Below, piece after piece: positions 23,180-35,606 of a DNA stretch of 64,000 nucleotides (within the stretch, counting starts at the first letter, position 1; each line of letters begins with the position of its first letter). The stretch is from Vicugna pacos (taxonomy: Eukaryota > Chordata > Mammalia > Artiodactyla > Camelidae). The position numbers and the translations under genes were made by a program. The stretch covers positions 57,112,484 to 57,176,483 of the forward strand of contig NC_132998.1 in the NCBI RefSeq assembly GCF_048564905.1, given 5' to 3'. The notes below the pieces were generated by a model. The model saw only the letters and a program-made list of their open reading frames with translations. It was not told where the DNA came from and ran no database searches.

Positions 23180-25035
23180 AACTGACAGCTCCAGTTCAGT
23201 TATTTTTGCTTGTGTGTAATATTACATGATATGAATATACCAAAATGCATTTCTCCAATCTCCTGTTGATGGATATGCATGAGGCTGGCGATGTTTGCTT
23301 TACAAACAGTTCTGTTGCAAATATTTGTGGACTCCTGGAGCGGACGGGTGAGGTTTTTCTAGAAGTGGGACAGCAGAGCTGCAGGACACGCACATCTTGC
23401 ACCTGAATATAGACTGAGAAGTCATTCTTCAGGGGTCCTCGCGGTCCATACCCTCGCCCACGCTTGGCCTCATAAGGCTTTATACGTGAGTGAATTGGCA
23501 TCTCGTGGTTTTCATTTACATTAACTTCTTTCTGGTGATGTCAAGCAGTTTTGCAAGTATCTACTGCATGTTGGTGTTTCCTGTTCCATAAATTGTCTCT
23601 TTTGTTCGCTTCTCTCCTCTCTGATACTTCTTTGGAGTCCTTTTTATATTCTGATTTCCAAACTCAAATTTGTCATATGTGTTACAAATCTTTTTTTCCA
23701 GTCTTTGGGATGTCTTTTAATCAACTGTGACTTTTAGTACACAGAATTTTCATTTGAACGTCATCTAATTTAAATTTCTCCCCTAATGACCTGTGCTTCT
23801 GGACTGAGTCTTGCTTACGAAGTCCTTCCCTACTTCCAAGTTTATAAAGATGTGTTACTACATTTTCTTCTATGGCTTTTAAAGTTTCGTTTTCCATAAT
23901 ATTCAGGTCTTTACACACTTGGGATGGACTTTAAGGCATGGTAAGATAGGAGTTCTTCAGTTTTTGTGAGAGTCAAGATTTAATTTTATCGTGTCCATGA
24001 CCAATTTTTCCAGAACCATTTATTGAGGAGCGCTGCCTGCCTTTTCCCCAGTGAGCCAAGCTGTCTCACGGCAAGTGTGTCTATACATGTGGGAGTCTAT
24101 TCTCAGCTTCTCCTCTGTCTATTGGTCTATTTGTCCACCCTGAGCCTGCACAATGCCGCCTTAATAACCAAAATTCCATGTCAGGTCTCTACATCCGGCA
24201 GGGCAAATTCTCCTCTCTTGAACTTTTTCACGGCTGTTACAATTGTCACAGACCGTTTTCTCTTTCGTATCAGTTTTAGAATCAGCTTGTCAAGTTCCAA
24301 GAAAAACTCTGTCAGAATTCTGATTAGAATTCTGTTCAATTTATGGACGAATTTGGGGAGAATTGACATCTCTGTAATATTCAGTCTTCCTATCCCTTAA
24401 CATGTCATATTTCTTCTATCTTTCAATAAAACTTTATAATTTCCCCCCAAGAAAGGTCATGCACATTTTTCATAAGATTTATTCCTTGATACCTTATTAC
24501 TTTCAGTGCCACTGTAACTAATACCTTCTTAAATTGCATCTTCTGTTGCTTAAATGTAGGAAAATGTCAAACGTTGCAGATTGGACTTAAAAATATGGCC
24601 ACCTGGATGGAAATTCTTATTATAACTTATCTAGAGAGTTTGCTACTAACAAGTCTCAGACTGTCTTTGTAGACACTCTTATCTGTGGAAAATGACAGCT
24701 TTATTTCTTCCTTCTTTGGCTTGTTTATAACATACTTACAACGTACTTCCTTGGGTGGATAGAATCAGTGATGGCGAGCATCTTTGCATATTTCTGATTT
24801 TAAAAAGAATGCTTCCAGTGTTTTAACATCTAATATAATGTAGACTCTTGGCAGATATTATTATCAATTAAAGAAGGTTGCATGCTGTTTTTAGTAGCAA
24901 CAGCTCTGTTTTGATCATAAGTGTTTGATTTTATTAAATGCTTTTTTTTTTCCTGTATCTATGGAGATGCTGTGAACAACATTAATACATTCCCTACTGT
25001 TCACTTACCCGTGTGTTCCTGCGTAAACCTAACTT
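23180..25035 (-). repeat. Old L1 ORF2/3' region
   Basis: Antisense L1M: CTCCTGTTGATGGATATGC, AGAACCATTTATTGAGGAGC, TTCAATTTATGGACGAATTT, ATTTATTCCTTGATACCTTA. Many stops; no intact frame. Confidence 0.7.
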
Positions 25036-25039
25036 AGTC

Positions 25040-25440
25040 ACTGTGGGGAATGCTGCTGATTGTCCCCCAGCAGCCATTCTCCACTTCTTTTTTTTAAGAA
25101 CAGAGCTCCAAGACTAGCAGCCAGCCCCACACTCACCCGGCTGAAGACCACATCTCTCAGTGTCCCTGGTAGCAAGGTGTGGCCCCATGATTACATGGGG
25201 AGAAAGAATGGAAGTGGTGAGTGCAACTTCCATTGTCATCTCCTTAAAGGCTATGCCCCATGTCCTGTACATCTTTTTCCCTCCCCGCTGGTTAGGAAGT
25301 AGAAATTCTGGTGCAATCCTGGATGTTGGGGGATCCACTCACCTCTGGATGTGAGAGAGAAATACACCTTGTCTTCTTTAAGCCACTGAGTTTTGGGGCC
25401 TTTTTGTTACAGCAGCTTAAAGGATACCCTGACAAACGCA
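25040..25440 (+). repeat. MLT1-like MaLR LTR fossil
   Basis: Ends in the style of MaLR LTRs: GAGAGAAATACACCTTGTC, TTTAAGCCACTGAGTTTTGG, TTACAGCAGCTTAAAGG, CCTGACAAACGCA. It lies between two antisense L1 blocks, so it probably inserted into that L1. Old solo LTR; family call moderate. Confidence 0.4.
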
Positions 25441-26940
25441 GTCATGGTGATTGCCTTTTATACACTGCTGGCTTCAAATCACCAATATTGATGGGGGGGT
25501 CCCCATGTTCATCAGTGAGACTGGCTAGTAATTTTCCTTTCTCACCTCGTCTTTGTCTTTTGGGGGGGGTCAAAGTTAGACTAGTTTCATTAAATGAGTT
25601 GATGTAACTTCTTCCTATTTTTAGAGAAGTTTGGATAATGTGGAATTATCTCCTCCTCGAATATTTTGTAATATTTGTAAAGCCATCTGGGCTTGGTTTT
25701 GGATTATGTGGGAGGAAGCAGTGGTAGACTTTAAACTACTAAACCAATTTCTTTAATGGATATAAGAGTATTTCTATTACTTCTTGAGTCACCTTTTATA
25801 TATTTTTATAAAAATATTTAATGCGTTTTTCTATTTTGCTTGGTTTTTCAAATTTACTGATATAAAGCTACTCTGGTATTACTTTATATCTTTTTAATCT
25901 CTACTTTATAATTTCTGTTATATCTCTTCCTTTCATCTTATATTGACTATTTTTGCCTCCAATCTTTGTTCTTAACCGCCCCCCAAGTCTGTTAACTTTA
26001 TTAATCTTTTCAAAGAACCAACTCTGGGTTTTATTTATCCTTCCTCCTGTATAATCTTTCCACTTAATTTCTGTTATTATCTTTATTATTTATTTTCTTT
26101 TTTCCTTAGGGTTTATTCTATCATTCTGATTTTACTGCTCAGTTTTGAGTGCTTTGTTCATGAATTTGCAGCCTTGTTTTATTACTAATATTAGCTCTTA
26201 AGGCAATAAATTTTCCTCAAATATTAGTTTAGCTGCAACTTATAGTTTTTTTTTTAATTGTGGTAAAATATACATAAAATTTACCCCAGCTTACAATTTT
26301 GATACATGATATTTTATCATGCTTTAGTTCTAAGCATCTTAAGATTTTCATTAGTGTTTTTGATCAATGAGTTATTTGAAAGTGTGCTATTAATTTCCAA
26401 ATGCTGGGGGAAAAGATCGTTATCTTTTTTTTTTTACTGTTTCCTTAATGGTATTTTCATCAAAGCACATGGATTGCATCAAACTGATTCATTTAAATTT
26501 GCTGAGACTTGCTTTATGCAGAACCTAGCACGAGGTTCGTTGTTTTCATTAATGTGCAGATATTCGGAATTCCATGCCTGTCTGACGAATCAAAGATGTT
26601 AACTTTGCTGCTTAAATCTTTTATATCATTACAAATTGTTTTTATTTGTCTCACTTGATCTGTCAGCTCCTGAGAAAGGTATGTTAACTCTCCCACGATG
26701 ATGGTGAACATGTCAGTTCTCCTTATAATTGTCGCTTTTGATTTTTGCTTTATGAATCTTTGGGCTATATCATCAAATGCCTATAACTTCAGAATTAATA
26801 TATCTTCATAACAATTTTAACCTTTTATTAAAATAATAGGCAACATTTTCTAAGTCTTTGCTTGTAGTCTAAGATCTGGCACAGATTTAGCACTTCATAA
26901 ATTGTTACAGAAATAAGAATTTTTAATTAAATTTTAAATT
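25441..26940 (-). repeat. Old L1 ORF2 fragments
   Basis: Antisense L1M continues: AAGCCATCTGGGCTTGG, TTTTCAAAGAACCAACTCTG, GATCTGTCAGCTCCTGAGAA, CTCCCACGATGATGG. A new 3'-UTR-like start at about 26255 (GTGGTAAAATATACATAAAA) suggests more than one L1 copy. Confidence 0.7.
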
Positions 26941-26944
26941 AAAA

Positions 26945-27880
26945 AAAAAAGAAACCCCTTAAAGTGGGTGCCCTGGGTGTCCTGGCAGTCCCCCTGAAGG
27001 CAGCGCCGGGAACCCCTGGAGCCTGCGTTGGGTCAGCCCCAGGCTCATCAGTACACCCTAGGGGTGTCAGAAGAGGGGTGGCCAGCTCCGGACAGTCTCC
27101 GGTGACTAGAGTCTGGTCCCCAGCCTGGCACGGTCCTTCCAGAATGACTGGGCTCTGGGGTCAAATTCTCAGGGGCTAGTTCAGACAGACGCTGATGACT
27201 GTTCCCCAGCCCCAGCTCCCAGCCCAGCTGCCTCCGCCCACCACCTCGGGCCATGCTTCAGTTCCAGTCACTTCCCTCCTTCCTGCCGGAAGAGCCAAAT
27301 CCAGGCTCAGAAGCCTCCGTGGGGGCAAGTCCAGGGCACAGGGAGGGAATTTTCTCCCAGGAGATCCCCGTGAAGCCCTGGATGTGGAGTGCGGGCCCCT
27401 CTCTTCATCAGGGGCTCTCCTTCGGTCCCTAGATCAGGTTCTGTGCCCCAGATGCACCCAGAGACTGAGCTCAGCCTGGCCCTACTGACCCCCAGCCCTC
27501 GGACCCCGAGAGTCCTCCCCGCGTTCCCCACAGGCCACCCTCCGACTGACAAGTTACCGAGAGCTGCTCCTCCTGGTCTCCAGGCAGGTGCATCCTCCTC
27601 TGCCTCTGTTTCCCACATCTGTTCCCCAGCGCACTGCCTGCGCTTTTCTGTTTACACTTCTCTGGGGCCATCTCAGCCACGCCATGGCTTCCATCATGGT
27701 CCCCAAAGTACAGCTTCTAGATCCATAGAAACCATCTCCACTGCCTGCTGGCGATGCCCCTCACCCCAACCCCAGATGCCCCATCGGCCCCCAGAACTCC
27801 AACAGTCTTCCCCATCTCCCAGTACAACACAACCATCCCAGTCCCCTAAACTGGGGGCCTAGGCAGCAAGCGTCGTTTTG
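26945..27880. other. GC-rich unique block, no gene seen
   Basis: Sharp change from AT-rich L1 to GC-rich sequence. Open frames of up to 157 codons occur on both strands, as expected for GC-rich DNA. I see no splice-consistent exon with family similarity. Confidence 0.5.
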
Positions 27881-27884
27881 AAGT

Positions 27885-28800
27885 TTAAAAATAAATTTTT
27901 GGCTATTGTAATATTTTCACATTACCTTAGAATGAGTAAAACATTCACATGGTCCAAAACTCAAAAGGCACACAAGCGCTTACCATGAAAAGTCATGACA
28001 TGCCCATCTTCCAGCCCACCTCCCAGCCACACAGTCCCCTCCCAAAAGGCCACCTCCATTGCTGATTGTTTTGTGTGTCCTTCCAGAGATATCCCAGCAG
28101 GAGAAAAAAAGCTGCTTAATTTCCTTTATCTCACCCCAAAAGGGAGCACATGATGCCTGGTGTCCTGTACGTTGCTGGTTTCCATTTACTATTTACCTTG
28201 AAGGTTGTTCCATATTTGCTCACGAAGAGCTCGCTCATTCATCTTTGCAGCTGAACAGAATGCCACTGTTTCGGCAAGCTGGAAGTAATCTGATCAGTTC
28301 CCACTGAAGGATGGTTAGGTTTCCCCCACCTGCCATTCCTCCAGCTGTGCTGCCCTGTGTAACGATGTGCAAGTGCTGCTTTGCCAGATGCCAGTGTCTG
28401 AAGGCTGCCTTCCCAGTGGGAGGGTTGCCAGGTGATAGACTGTGTCATTTGTGTCAAATCCCCTCCTCCGGGGCTGGACCTGAGCATCCTCCCACCAGCA
28501 ATGCAGGAAAGGAAAGCTTGTTTCTCCATGTTCTCACCAACAGTCTTTTAGACAACTTTCTGATGTTTAATATTCCAAGAGGTCAAAACAGACAGAGCAA
28601 TGGAGGCTTAATTTGCATTTTTTTAACATAAGCAAGCATTTTTTCCAGAGCGTTGAAAACCATTTGCATTTCCCTTTTCTGTGAACTGTGTTCGTACTCT
28701 TTGCTCATTTTCTTATTTGGGGTTGGTCTTTTTTTTAAACTGATTTCCATTTTAGGGAAATTAGCTCTTGGTCATATGAGTTACAACCTGAAATTACATT
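27885..28800 (-). repeat. Old L1 3' UTR and ORF2 end
   Basis: Antisense L1M: ACATTCACATGGTCCAAAAC, TGTGTCCTTCCAGAGATATC, CATTTGCATTTCCCTTTTCT, GTGAACTGTGTTCG. Confidence 0.75.
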
Positions 28801-28812
28801 TCTAAAACATTC

Positions 28813-29690
28813 TTCTTTGTTCAGTATCACGAATTATTAGAGAAATGCAAATCAAAACTACAATAAGGTATCACCTCACACCAGTCAGAATGGCCATCAT
28901 TAAAAAGTCTACAAAATAATAAATGCTGGAGAGGGAAAAAGGAACCCTCCTACACTGTTGGCAGGAATGTGCATTGGTGCTGCCACTATGGAGGGTAGTA
29001 TGGAGGGTCCTTAAAGAACTAAAAATAGACTTACCATATGACCCCACAATCCCACTCCTGGGCATATATCCAGAAGGAACCCTAATTCAAAAAAACACCT
29101 GCACCCCAATGTTCATAGCAGCTCTATTTACAATAGCTAAGACATGGAAAAAACTTAAATGTTTATCAACAGATGACTGGATAAAGAAATTGTGGTATAT
29201 TTATACAATGGAATACTATTCAGCCATAAAAAGACAACATAATGCCATTTGCAGCAACACGGATGTCCCTGGAGAATGTCATTCTAAGTGAAGTAAGCCA
29301 GAAAGAGAAAGAAAAATACCATATGATATCACTCATATGTGGAATCTAAAAGAAAAAAGAAGACAAATGAACTTAAATATAAAACAGAAACAGGCTCATA
29401 GACATAGAATACAAACTTGTGGTTGCCAGTGGGGAGGTGGGTGGGAAGGGACAGACTGGGAGTCTGAAACTGGTAGATACTGACAGGTATATATAGAATA
29501 GATAAGCAAGTTTATACTATATAGCACAGGGAAATATAGTCAAGATCTTGTAGTAGCTCATGGGGAAAGAGAATATGAAAATGAATATATGTATATTCAT
29601 GTATGACTGAAAAATTGTGCTGTATGCCAGAAACTAACACAGCATTATAAACCGACTATAACTCAATTTAAAAAAAAAGAATTAAGAATG
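28813..29690 (+). mobile_element. 5'-truncated young L1, ORF2 end plus 3' UTR
   Basis: Sense L1: AGAGAAATGCAAATCAAAAC, CTGTTGGCAGGAATGTGCAT and TGGAATACTATTCAGCCATA. An open stretch at 28923-29291 encodes the ORF2 C-terminus ([28 protein letters not shown]). The 3' end has AACCGACTATAACTC and an A tail. Far shorter than a 6-kb L1, so immobile. Confidence 0.88.
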
Positions 29691-30279
29691 AAAAAAACAG
29701 GCCCATGCACCCCAGTGTTCATATCAGTACTATTTACAGTAGTCAAGATATGGAAGCAACCTAAATGTCTATCAACAGATAACTGGATAAAGAAGATGTG
29801 GTGTCTATGATGGAATATTACTCAGCCATAAAAAAGAATGAAAAATACCATTTGCAGCAACATGAATGGACCTAGAGATGATCATATTAAGTGAAGTAAG
29901 TCAGATAAAGACAAATATCATACGGTATCACTTACATGTGAAATCTAGAAAAAGATACAAATATTATTTGCAAACCAGAAATAAACCCACAGACACAGAA
30001 AATAAACTGTGGTTACCAAAGGGGACAGTGCGGGAGGGATAAATTAGGAGTTTGGGATTAACAGATACACACTACTATACATAAAATAGATACACAACAA
30101 GGTCTACTGTATAGCACAGGGAACTATATTCAGTCTCTTGTAATAAGCTATAATGGAAAAGAATCTGAAAATATATGTATATATGTGTGTATATGTATAA
30201 CTGAATAGCTTTGCTGTACACTTGAAACTAACATTGTAAGTCAACTACACTTCAATAAAAAAATTAAATTAAAAAAAAG
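29691..30279 (+). mobile_element. Second 5'-truncated L1 tail, same direction
   Basis: Repeats the end of ORF2 (TGGAATATTACTCAGCCATA) and the artiodactyl 3' UTR (GGTCTACTGTATAGCACAGG, GTAAGTCAACTACACTTCAA) with an A-rich end. It follows directly on the previous L1's A tail. AAAACATTC (28804-28812) and AAAACATCC (30280-30288) may be a duplication bracketing the pair. Confidence 0.85.
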
Positions 30280-31334
30280 AAAACATCCTACAGTTTCTTC
30301 TTGCTGTCGTGGTCTAGCTTTTTAGACTCAACTATCTGATACATCTCACGTTATCCCGCTGTACCATGTGAGGTACTGCACCGACCTTATTTTTTCCGGA
30401 TGTCTACCCACTGACCAAAAGTGTATTTTTCTCCCTGCTGACTGAGAGTGGCCTTCATCTCGTGCCACGTTCGCCCATGTGACCGGGCAGCACCCCTAGG
30501 CTTTCCTACCCCAGAGTCCCTGCATCCAGGGCCCAGGGGTCCTCCCTCCTGAGTAGTCCCTGAATCGGCCTCCTTCTCTCATGTCCACGGCTTGGTTTAG
30601 AATTCAGCCTGTTTCCCCAGGGGCATCCTGATATGTCCGTGTCCCTGAGCTTTCTGAGATGTCCACGGGATCCTGTTTCCCCAAAGAAGGCCCACTCCCA
30701 TCTCCTTGACCGTCCCTGCCCACCTTCCCCCGCTGCTGCTGCCAGGCCAGACCCCTCGAAGGTCCTCCACTGCCCACTCTATCTTCCTGAAGTCTGTCCT
30801 CCTCTTCCTGCCTGGCCAGATCCTATTTCTCCCCAAGACTCCACATTGGGTGTCCCCGTGGGCCCCTGGCACCCATCACTTACCTCCCCACTCCTCAGCA
30901 GAGCCCCTCCACCTTATCATGGACAGGGAGGAGCAGAGACCCCCACCCAGCCCACCTGCCAGCCCCTAGGCACCCACACGAGCTGCACAGAACAAGCCAA
31001 TGTACAACACACCTTTGCTCCAGTGGACAGAGGAGTCTTGGGGCAACTTCTCCACTCCATCTGATGTGTTCCCCTATCTCCTCCAACAGAGGGTCTTGGA
31101 TTTTGACTCTCCGTGTCCCCTCCCTCCCACGTGGACGTCCAGACCATTTAACTCCTTCGTTCTTGCCTTTCTCCTTGGTCATGGGTGTAGGTTGTCCAGC
31201 TCTGCCTGCTTCCATGCGGAGAGGATAGGGGGCTCTGACGCTGAGCCAGGAGGAGGAAGGAAGACACCTTCAGTGGGCCCCGGCCCAGGGGATGGGGAGG
31301 ATGCTCCCTGCCTGCAGGTCCCCTGTGCCCCGCT

Positions 31335-32200
31335 AGGCTGATGGCACTGCTCAACACATATTTAATAACTCGTCCTGGCTGCCACATGCTGGGGACATGG
31401 CAATAGACAAAGCCAAGTCCCTGCTAGGGAGACATCACAGCCCAGCACGAACACAGACTATAAACAAGAGAATAAATATAATGATAGCACAGGTGGGGAA
31501 GTGCCATGGAAAAATAACAAAGGAGTCCCGGGAGGACAGAATGACACAGAAAGGAAGAGGCAGACTTGATTAGGAACCAGACTGAGCTCTCAAAGATCTG
31601 GGGAGGAGCAGCACTGCAAGAGGGACCTGCCAAGGGCGAAGGTGGGGAGGAGCTCCGAGTGATCTTGGGCAGCAAGGCCCGTGAGGCACCGGTAAAGCTT
31701 TGCATTCATTCTGTGAGCCCGGGAAGTGTGGGATCTGACACTAGATGGCGCCCTCTGATGGTCATGTGAGGAATAGACTGGACAAGGGCAGAAGCTAGGA
31801 GACCCTGTGGTCACTGAGGTGTCCAGGCAAGAGCAGGGAGGGAGGCTTGGACCAGGGAGGTAGTGGTGGAGGATGTGCGAAGGGACTGGACCCAGGATAT
31901 ATTTCGCAGAGTCTACAGGATTTGCTGGTGGAGTCAAGGATGGTGGCATTTTCATCCTTACCAACTTGGCAGGTAGAAGTTCAGTCTAACCAGGAGGGAG
32001 TGACTGGGAGGAAAGGGTTTGCAGGATTGGGAATTGATGCTTCCATTTTGGAAATTTCAGTTGAGAAACCTGTCTGACATGGGGAAGCCAAGCGTGGGGT
32101 TGGATGATGTATCTATTGCAAGGATCTGACTAGAGACGTAAGCGTGGAGTTGTCCAGGTGTGGATGGTACTTAAAGCAAGAGGTCCCCCAGGGAAAGAAT
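31335..32200 (-). repeat. L2 fragments
   Basis: Antisense L2: GCTCAACACATATTTAATAA, CTGCCACATGCTGGGGAC, GTGTCCAGGCAAGAGCAGGG, CTACAGGATTTGCTGGTGGA. Confidence 0.6.
31737..31753 (+). promoter_or_regulatory. CTCF-like motif
   Basis: GACACTAGATGGCGCCC matches the core of the CTCF binding consensus (C-A-C-TAG-NNGGCGC). It lies in the RAC2-CYTH4 gap within L2-derived sequence. Binding is inference from the motif alone. Confidence 0.4.
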
Positions 32201-32889
32201 GCTGCTCTAGACAGGCAGGACCGAGCCAGCACCCTGCAGCCTCCACGAAGGGCTCCTTCTCTGTTTTAAGTCTATTTTTTGTTGGTTAAGGAACCTCCAT
32301 ACTGTCCCCCTGGATCACATAGCCAGACCTGCGGAGCTGGGAGACATTGGCCCTACTCAGTCCTGGGGCCACTGTTGAACCAATCAGCGCAGCCAGGAGA
32401 TGGAATATTATTAACTGGACCTAGGTCATGTCTTCTCCACCCCTTTCCTGGAGCTAGGGATGGGGTCAGCCTCATAAATCACATGGGCTGAAAGTGGAGA
32501 TGTGAGGTTCCCCCAGAGAAAGGAAAGACCCTCTCTGGATAAGGTAGAGCAGATGCCACACAAGCACAAATAGCAGATGTCTCTAGATCCTGCCCTCACC
32601 CTCCCTGAAACTGGCCCTCCCCCAGTCCTTCTGCCTCTCTGACCCCATCCTCATCCCTGGACCCTTCTTCCAGCTTGGACCTCATAACACTGTGCTCTGC
32701 TGGGATCTGAGAGCAATCCTTTTCTCACTCCAAAGCCTCCGTGAACGAGCTCACTCTGTCCCATGACCTTGTGGTCACCTGCACGGTGATAACGCCCAGA
32801 TGCTTTTCTCCAGACTGGACCTTGCTGTGGAGTTCCAGATCTGAAAATCCATGACACCACGCTATGTGTAAACACCTATAGCACACACA

Positions 32890-34260
32890 TACATTTGTTG
32901 TACACAAATACATATAACAAACACCCGTAACATAAAATTTACCACCTTAACCATTTTAAGTGTACCGTTCAGTGCATTAAATGCATGGACCATATTGTGC
33001 ACCCAGCACCACCACCCATAGCTCTTTTCCTCTTGTAAAACTGCAGCTCTGTCCGCACTAAACAATGACCCCCGCTCCCTCCCTCCATAGCCCCTGGCAA
33101 CCACCATTCTACTTTCTGTCTCTGTGATTTTGACGACACAAAGTAATTCATCTAAGTGGAATCATACAGTATCTGTCCTGTTGGGGCTTTTTTCACTTAG
33201 TTTAATGTCCTCAAGTTTCATCCGTATTACAGCACATTGCAGAATTTCCTTCCTTTTTAAGACGGAATAACATTCCGTTGTGCATATGTACTGCAGTTTG
33301 CTTATCCGTGCATCCATCAGTGGGCACTTGGGTTCCTTTCACGTTTTAGCTATGGTGAATAATGCTGCTATTAACGTGCATATACAAATATCTCTTTGAG
33401 ATTCTGTTTCCAGTTCTTTGGGGTATATATCAGAAGTAGGATTGCTCGGTCTTATGATAATTCTATTTTTAATTTTTTGAGGAAACCCATACAGTTGTCC
33501 ACAGCAGCTGTACCATTTTACATTCCCACCAACAGTGCACAAGGGCTCCAATTTCTCCACATCCTTGCCAATGCTTGTTATTTTGTTTGCATGCTTTTTA
33601 AAATAACAGCCATCTTTATGGGTGTGCGCTGGGATCTCACTGTGGTTTTGCATTTCCCTCATGATCAGTGATGTTGAGCATCTTTTCCTGTGCCTACTGG
33701 CCATCTGTCTATCTTCATTGAGAAAATGTCTATTCAAGTCATTTGCCCATTTTTGAATTGGGTTATGTGGGGTTTTGTTTTTTGGTTTTTTGGTGGGTTT
33801 TTTTTTTTTTTGGTGTTTAGTTTTAGGAGTTCTCTGTGCATTCTGGATATTAATCCCTCATCAGATATATAATTTGCAATTTTTTTCTCCCATTCTGTGG
33901 GTTGAATTTTTACTCTGTTGATAGTGTTTTTTGAGGCACAAATTTTTTTAATTTTCATGGACTCCAATTTGTGTATTTTTTCTTTTGTTACTTGTGTCTT
34001 TGTGCTGTCTTACCCAAGATATCATTGCCAAATCCAATGGCGTGAAGATTTTGTCCTATGTTTTCTTCCAAGAATTTTATTGCTTTAGGTCTTACCTTTA
34101 GGTCCTTGATCCATTTTGAGTTATTTTTTGTATGTGGTGTTAGGTAAGGGACCCACTTCATTCTGTCGTTCATGGAGATCCAGTTTTCCCAGGACTGTTT
34201 GTTGAAAACACTGTCTTTCCTTCCATTGAATGGTCTTGGCCCCTTTGTCAAAAAACGTTT
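32890..34260 (-). repeat. Old L1 (L1MA/B-like) ORF2 end plus 3' UTR
   Basis: Antisense L1: CATAAAATTTACCACCTTAA, CTGGCAACCACCATTCTACT, CATTCCCACCAACAGTGCAC, ATTAATCCCTCATCAGATAT, AATGGTCTTGGCCCC. Reverse-strand pieces read as ORF2 (IAALFTIAKT, PFNGRKDSVFNKQSWENW). About 1.4 kb, several breaks. Confidence 0.85.
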
Positions 34261-34369
34261 GTGTCTGTCTGCTTTTCATCTGTCTTATCAAATCCTTTTT
34301 TCACACAACAGTCAGGGAAATCTTTCTAAACTGCAAATCGGAAGTTGGGTTGGCTCCTGGCTCCCCACG

Positions 34370-34525
34370 TCTGGCTGTGTGACCCAGGGGGAGTTACGGA
34401 AACTCTGAGTCTCAGCCTCAATCATCCATGACACAGGATCGCAACAGCCATCTCAGAAGGATGTGATGAGGAGCACTTGAGACAAGAGATGTGAACATGC
34501 CTTTGTGGTGTCTGGCACAAGAGAG
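34370..34525 (+). repeat. MIR
   Basis: Sense MIR: GGCTGTGTGACCCAGGGGGA, CTCTGAGTCTCAGCCTCAAT, GTGGTGTCTGGCACAAG. Confidence 0.65.
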
Positions 34526-34574
34526 ATTTCCTACCAAAGGTGGGTCCTTTCTTACCTATTACCAGTCAGGTAAG

Positions 34575-34935
34575 ATAAGAGGTGCAAGCTGTGTTCTGGA
34601 ATGCAAAACCTCTCACAGTCTGGTCCCCATTTTTTTTTGAGGCTCACCCCCTCACCCCCTACGAAAGCACACACACAAACTACATCCCTAACAGCATGTG
34701 CCGTGGCCGATGGATGTGCCTAGAAATCGCCTGCTCAGCCTCCACCTCTGCAGTTTGCAAGGCTGTTCCCACCACTTGATGCCCTTCCTTCTTCTGCAGT
34801 CTCTCTTCTAAGCCAGTTTGCCTAACCTCCTCCTCTGTGGTCTCCATGCTGGTTCTCCCCACCCGGAATCCATCATTACCTGCATACCTGTTCTGAGAAC
34901 TCATCACGTGCCCGTAGAGTCATATAAGAATGGTC
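34575..34935 (+). repeat. L2 3' region
   Basis: Sense L2: TGCAAAACCTCTCACAGTCT, AGTTTGCAAGGCTGTTCCCA, CCTTCCTTCTTCTGCAGTCT, TGAGAACTCATCACGTG. Confidence 0.5.
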
Positions 34936-35009
34936 TGCCCCATCGGACACTCTCACCTGGGCAGGGCTGGATCTCTCTCCATCCTGAGAAGAGGCAGTGA
35001 TGTGAAAAG

Positions 35010-35175
35010 ATGGACACGGCCTTGTGACTCAGACTTGTGGCGTCTCAAATCTCTACCACGTACAGACCTTGGGACCCTGGGCAAGACACTTTGCACTCCC
35101 CGCCTCAGTTCCTCATCTGTAAAAATGGGGATAAACATATATATTTCACCGAATGTTTGTGAAGATTAGAGCTCA
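35010..35175 (+). repeat. MIR
   Basis: Sense MIR: GACCCTGGGCAAGACACTTT, CTCAGTTCCTCATCTGTAAA, AATGGGGATAAACATATA. Confidence 0.75.
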
Positions 35176-35335
35176 GTGGACTTTTTTAAACATGGATTCA
35201 ACTACTACATGGTTCACTTTTCATGTAAAACTGTATCAAATGGGAAGTACAGGTGCTGAGTGGATGTCATGGGTCACCCAGGACAGGCAGCCAGGATGCA
35301 GACTCACGCCATGGAAATGCAGAATGCCAGTTCTT

Positions 35336-35606
35336 TTTTTTTTTTTTTAACTTTTTTTTATTAAGTTATAGTCATTTTATAATATTGTGTCAAATTCCAG
35401 TGCAGAGCCCAATTTTTCAGTTATACATGAACATATGTACATTCACTGTCACATTTTTTTCACTGTGAGCTAGCACAAGGTCTTGTATATATTTCCCTGT
35501 GCTATCCAGTATATTCTTGTTTATCTATTCTACATATGCCTGTCAGTATCTACAAATTTTGAATTCCCAGTCTTATCCCCTCACCCCCGGTAACTACAAG
35601 TTTGTA
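35336..35606 (-). mobile_element. 5'-truncated L1 tail with target duplication
   Basis: The reverse strand is an artiodactyl L1 3' UTR with a poly(A) tail (T run from 35332). CAGAATGCCAGTTCTT (35320-35335) and CAGAATGCAAGTTCTT (35607-35622) flank it, a 16-bp target-site duplication with one mismatch. Only about 270 bp of L1 is present. Confidence 0.9.

Noticed and set aside
22474-23181. 235-codon open frame on the plus strand
   Set aside because: It runs through antisense L1 and an L3/CR1-like fragment; low-complexity Pro/Thr start and no family match.
28923-29291. 122-codon frame with [15 protein letters not shown]
   Set aside because: It is the C-terminus of L1 ORF2 in a truncated copy, not a host gene.
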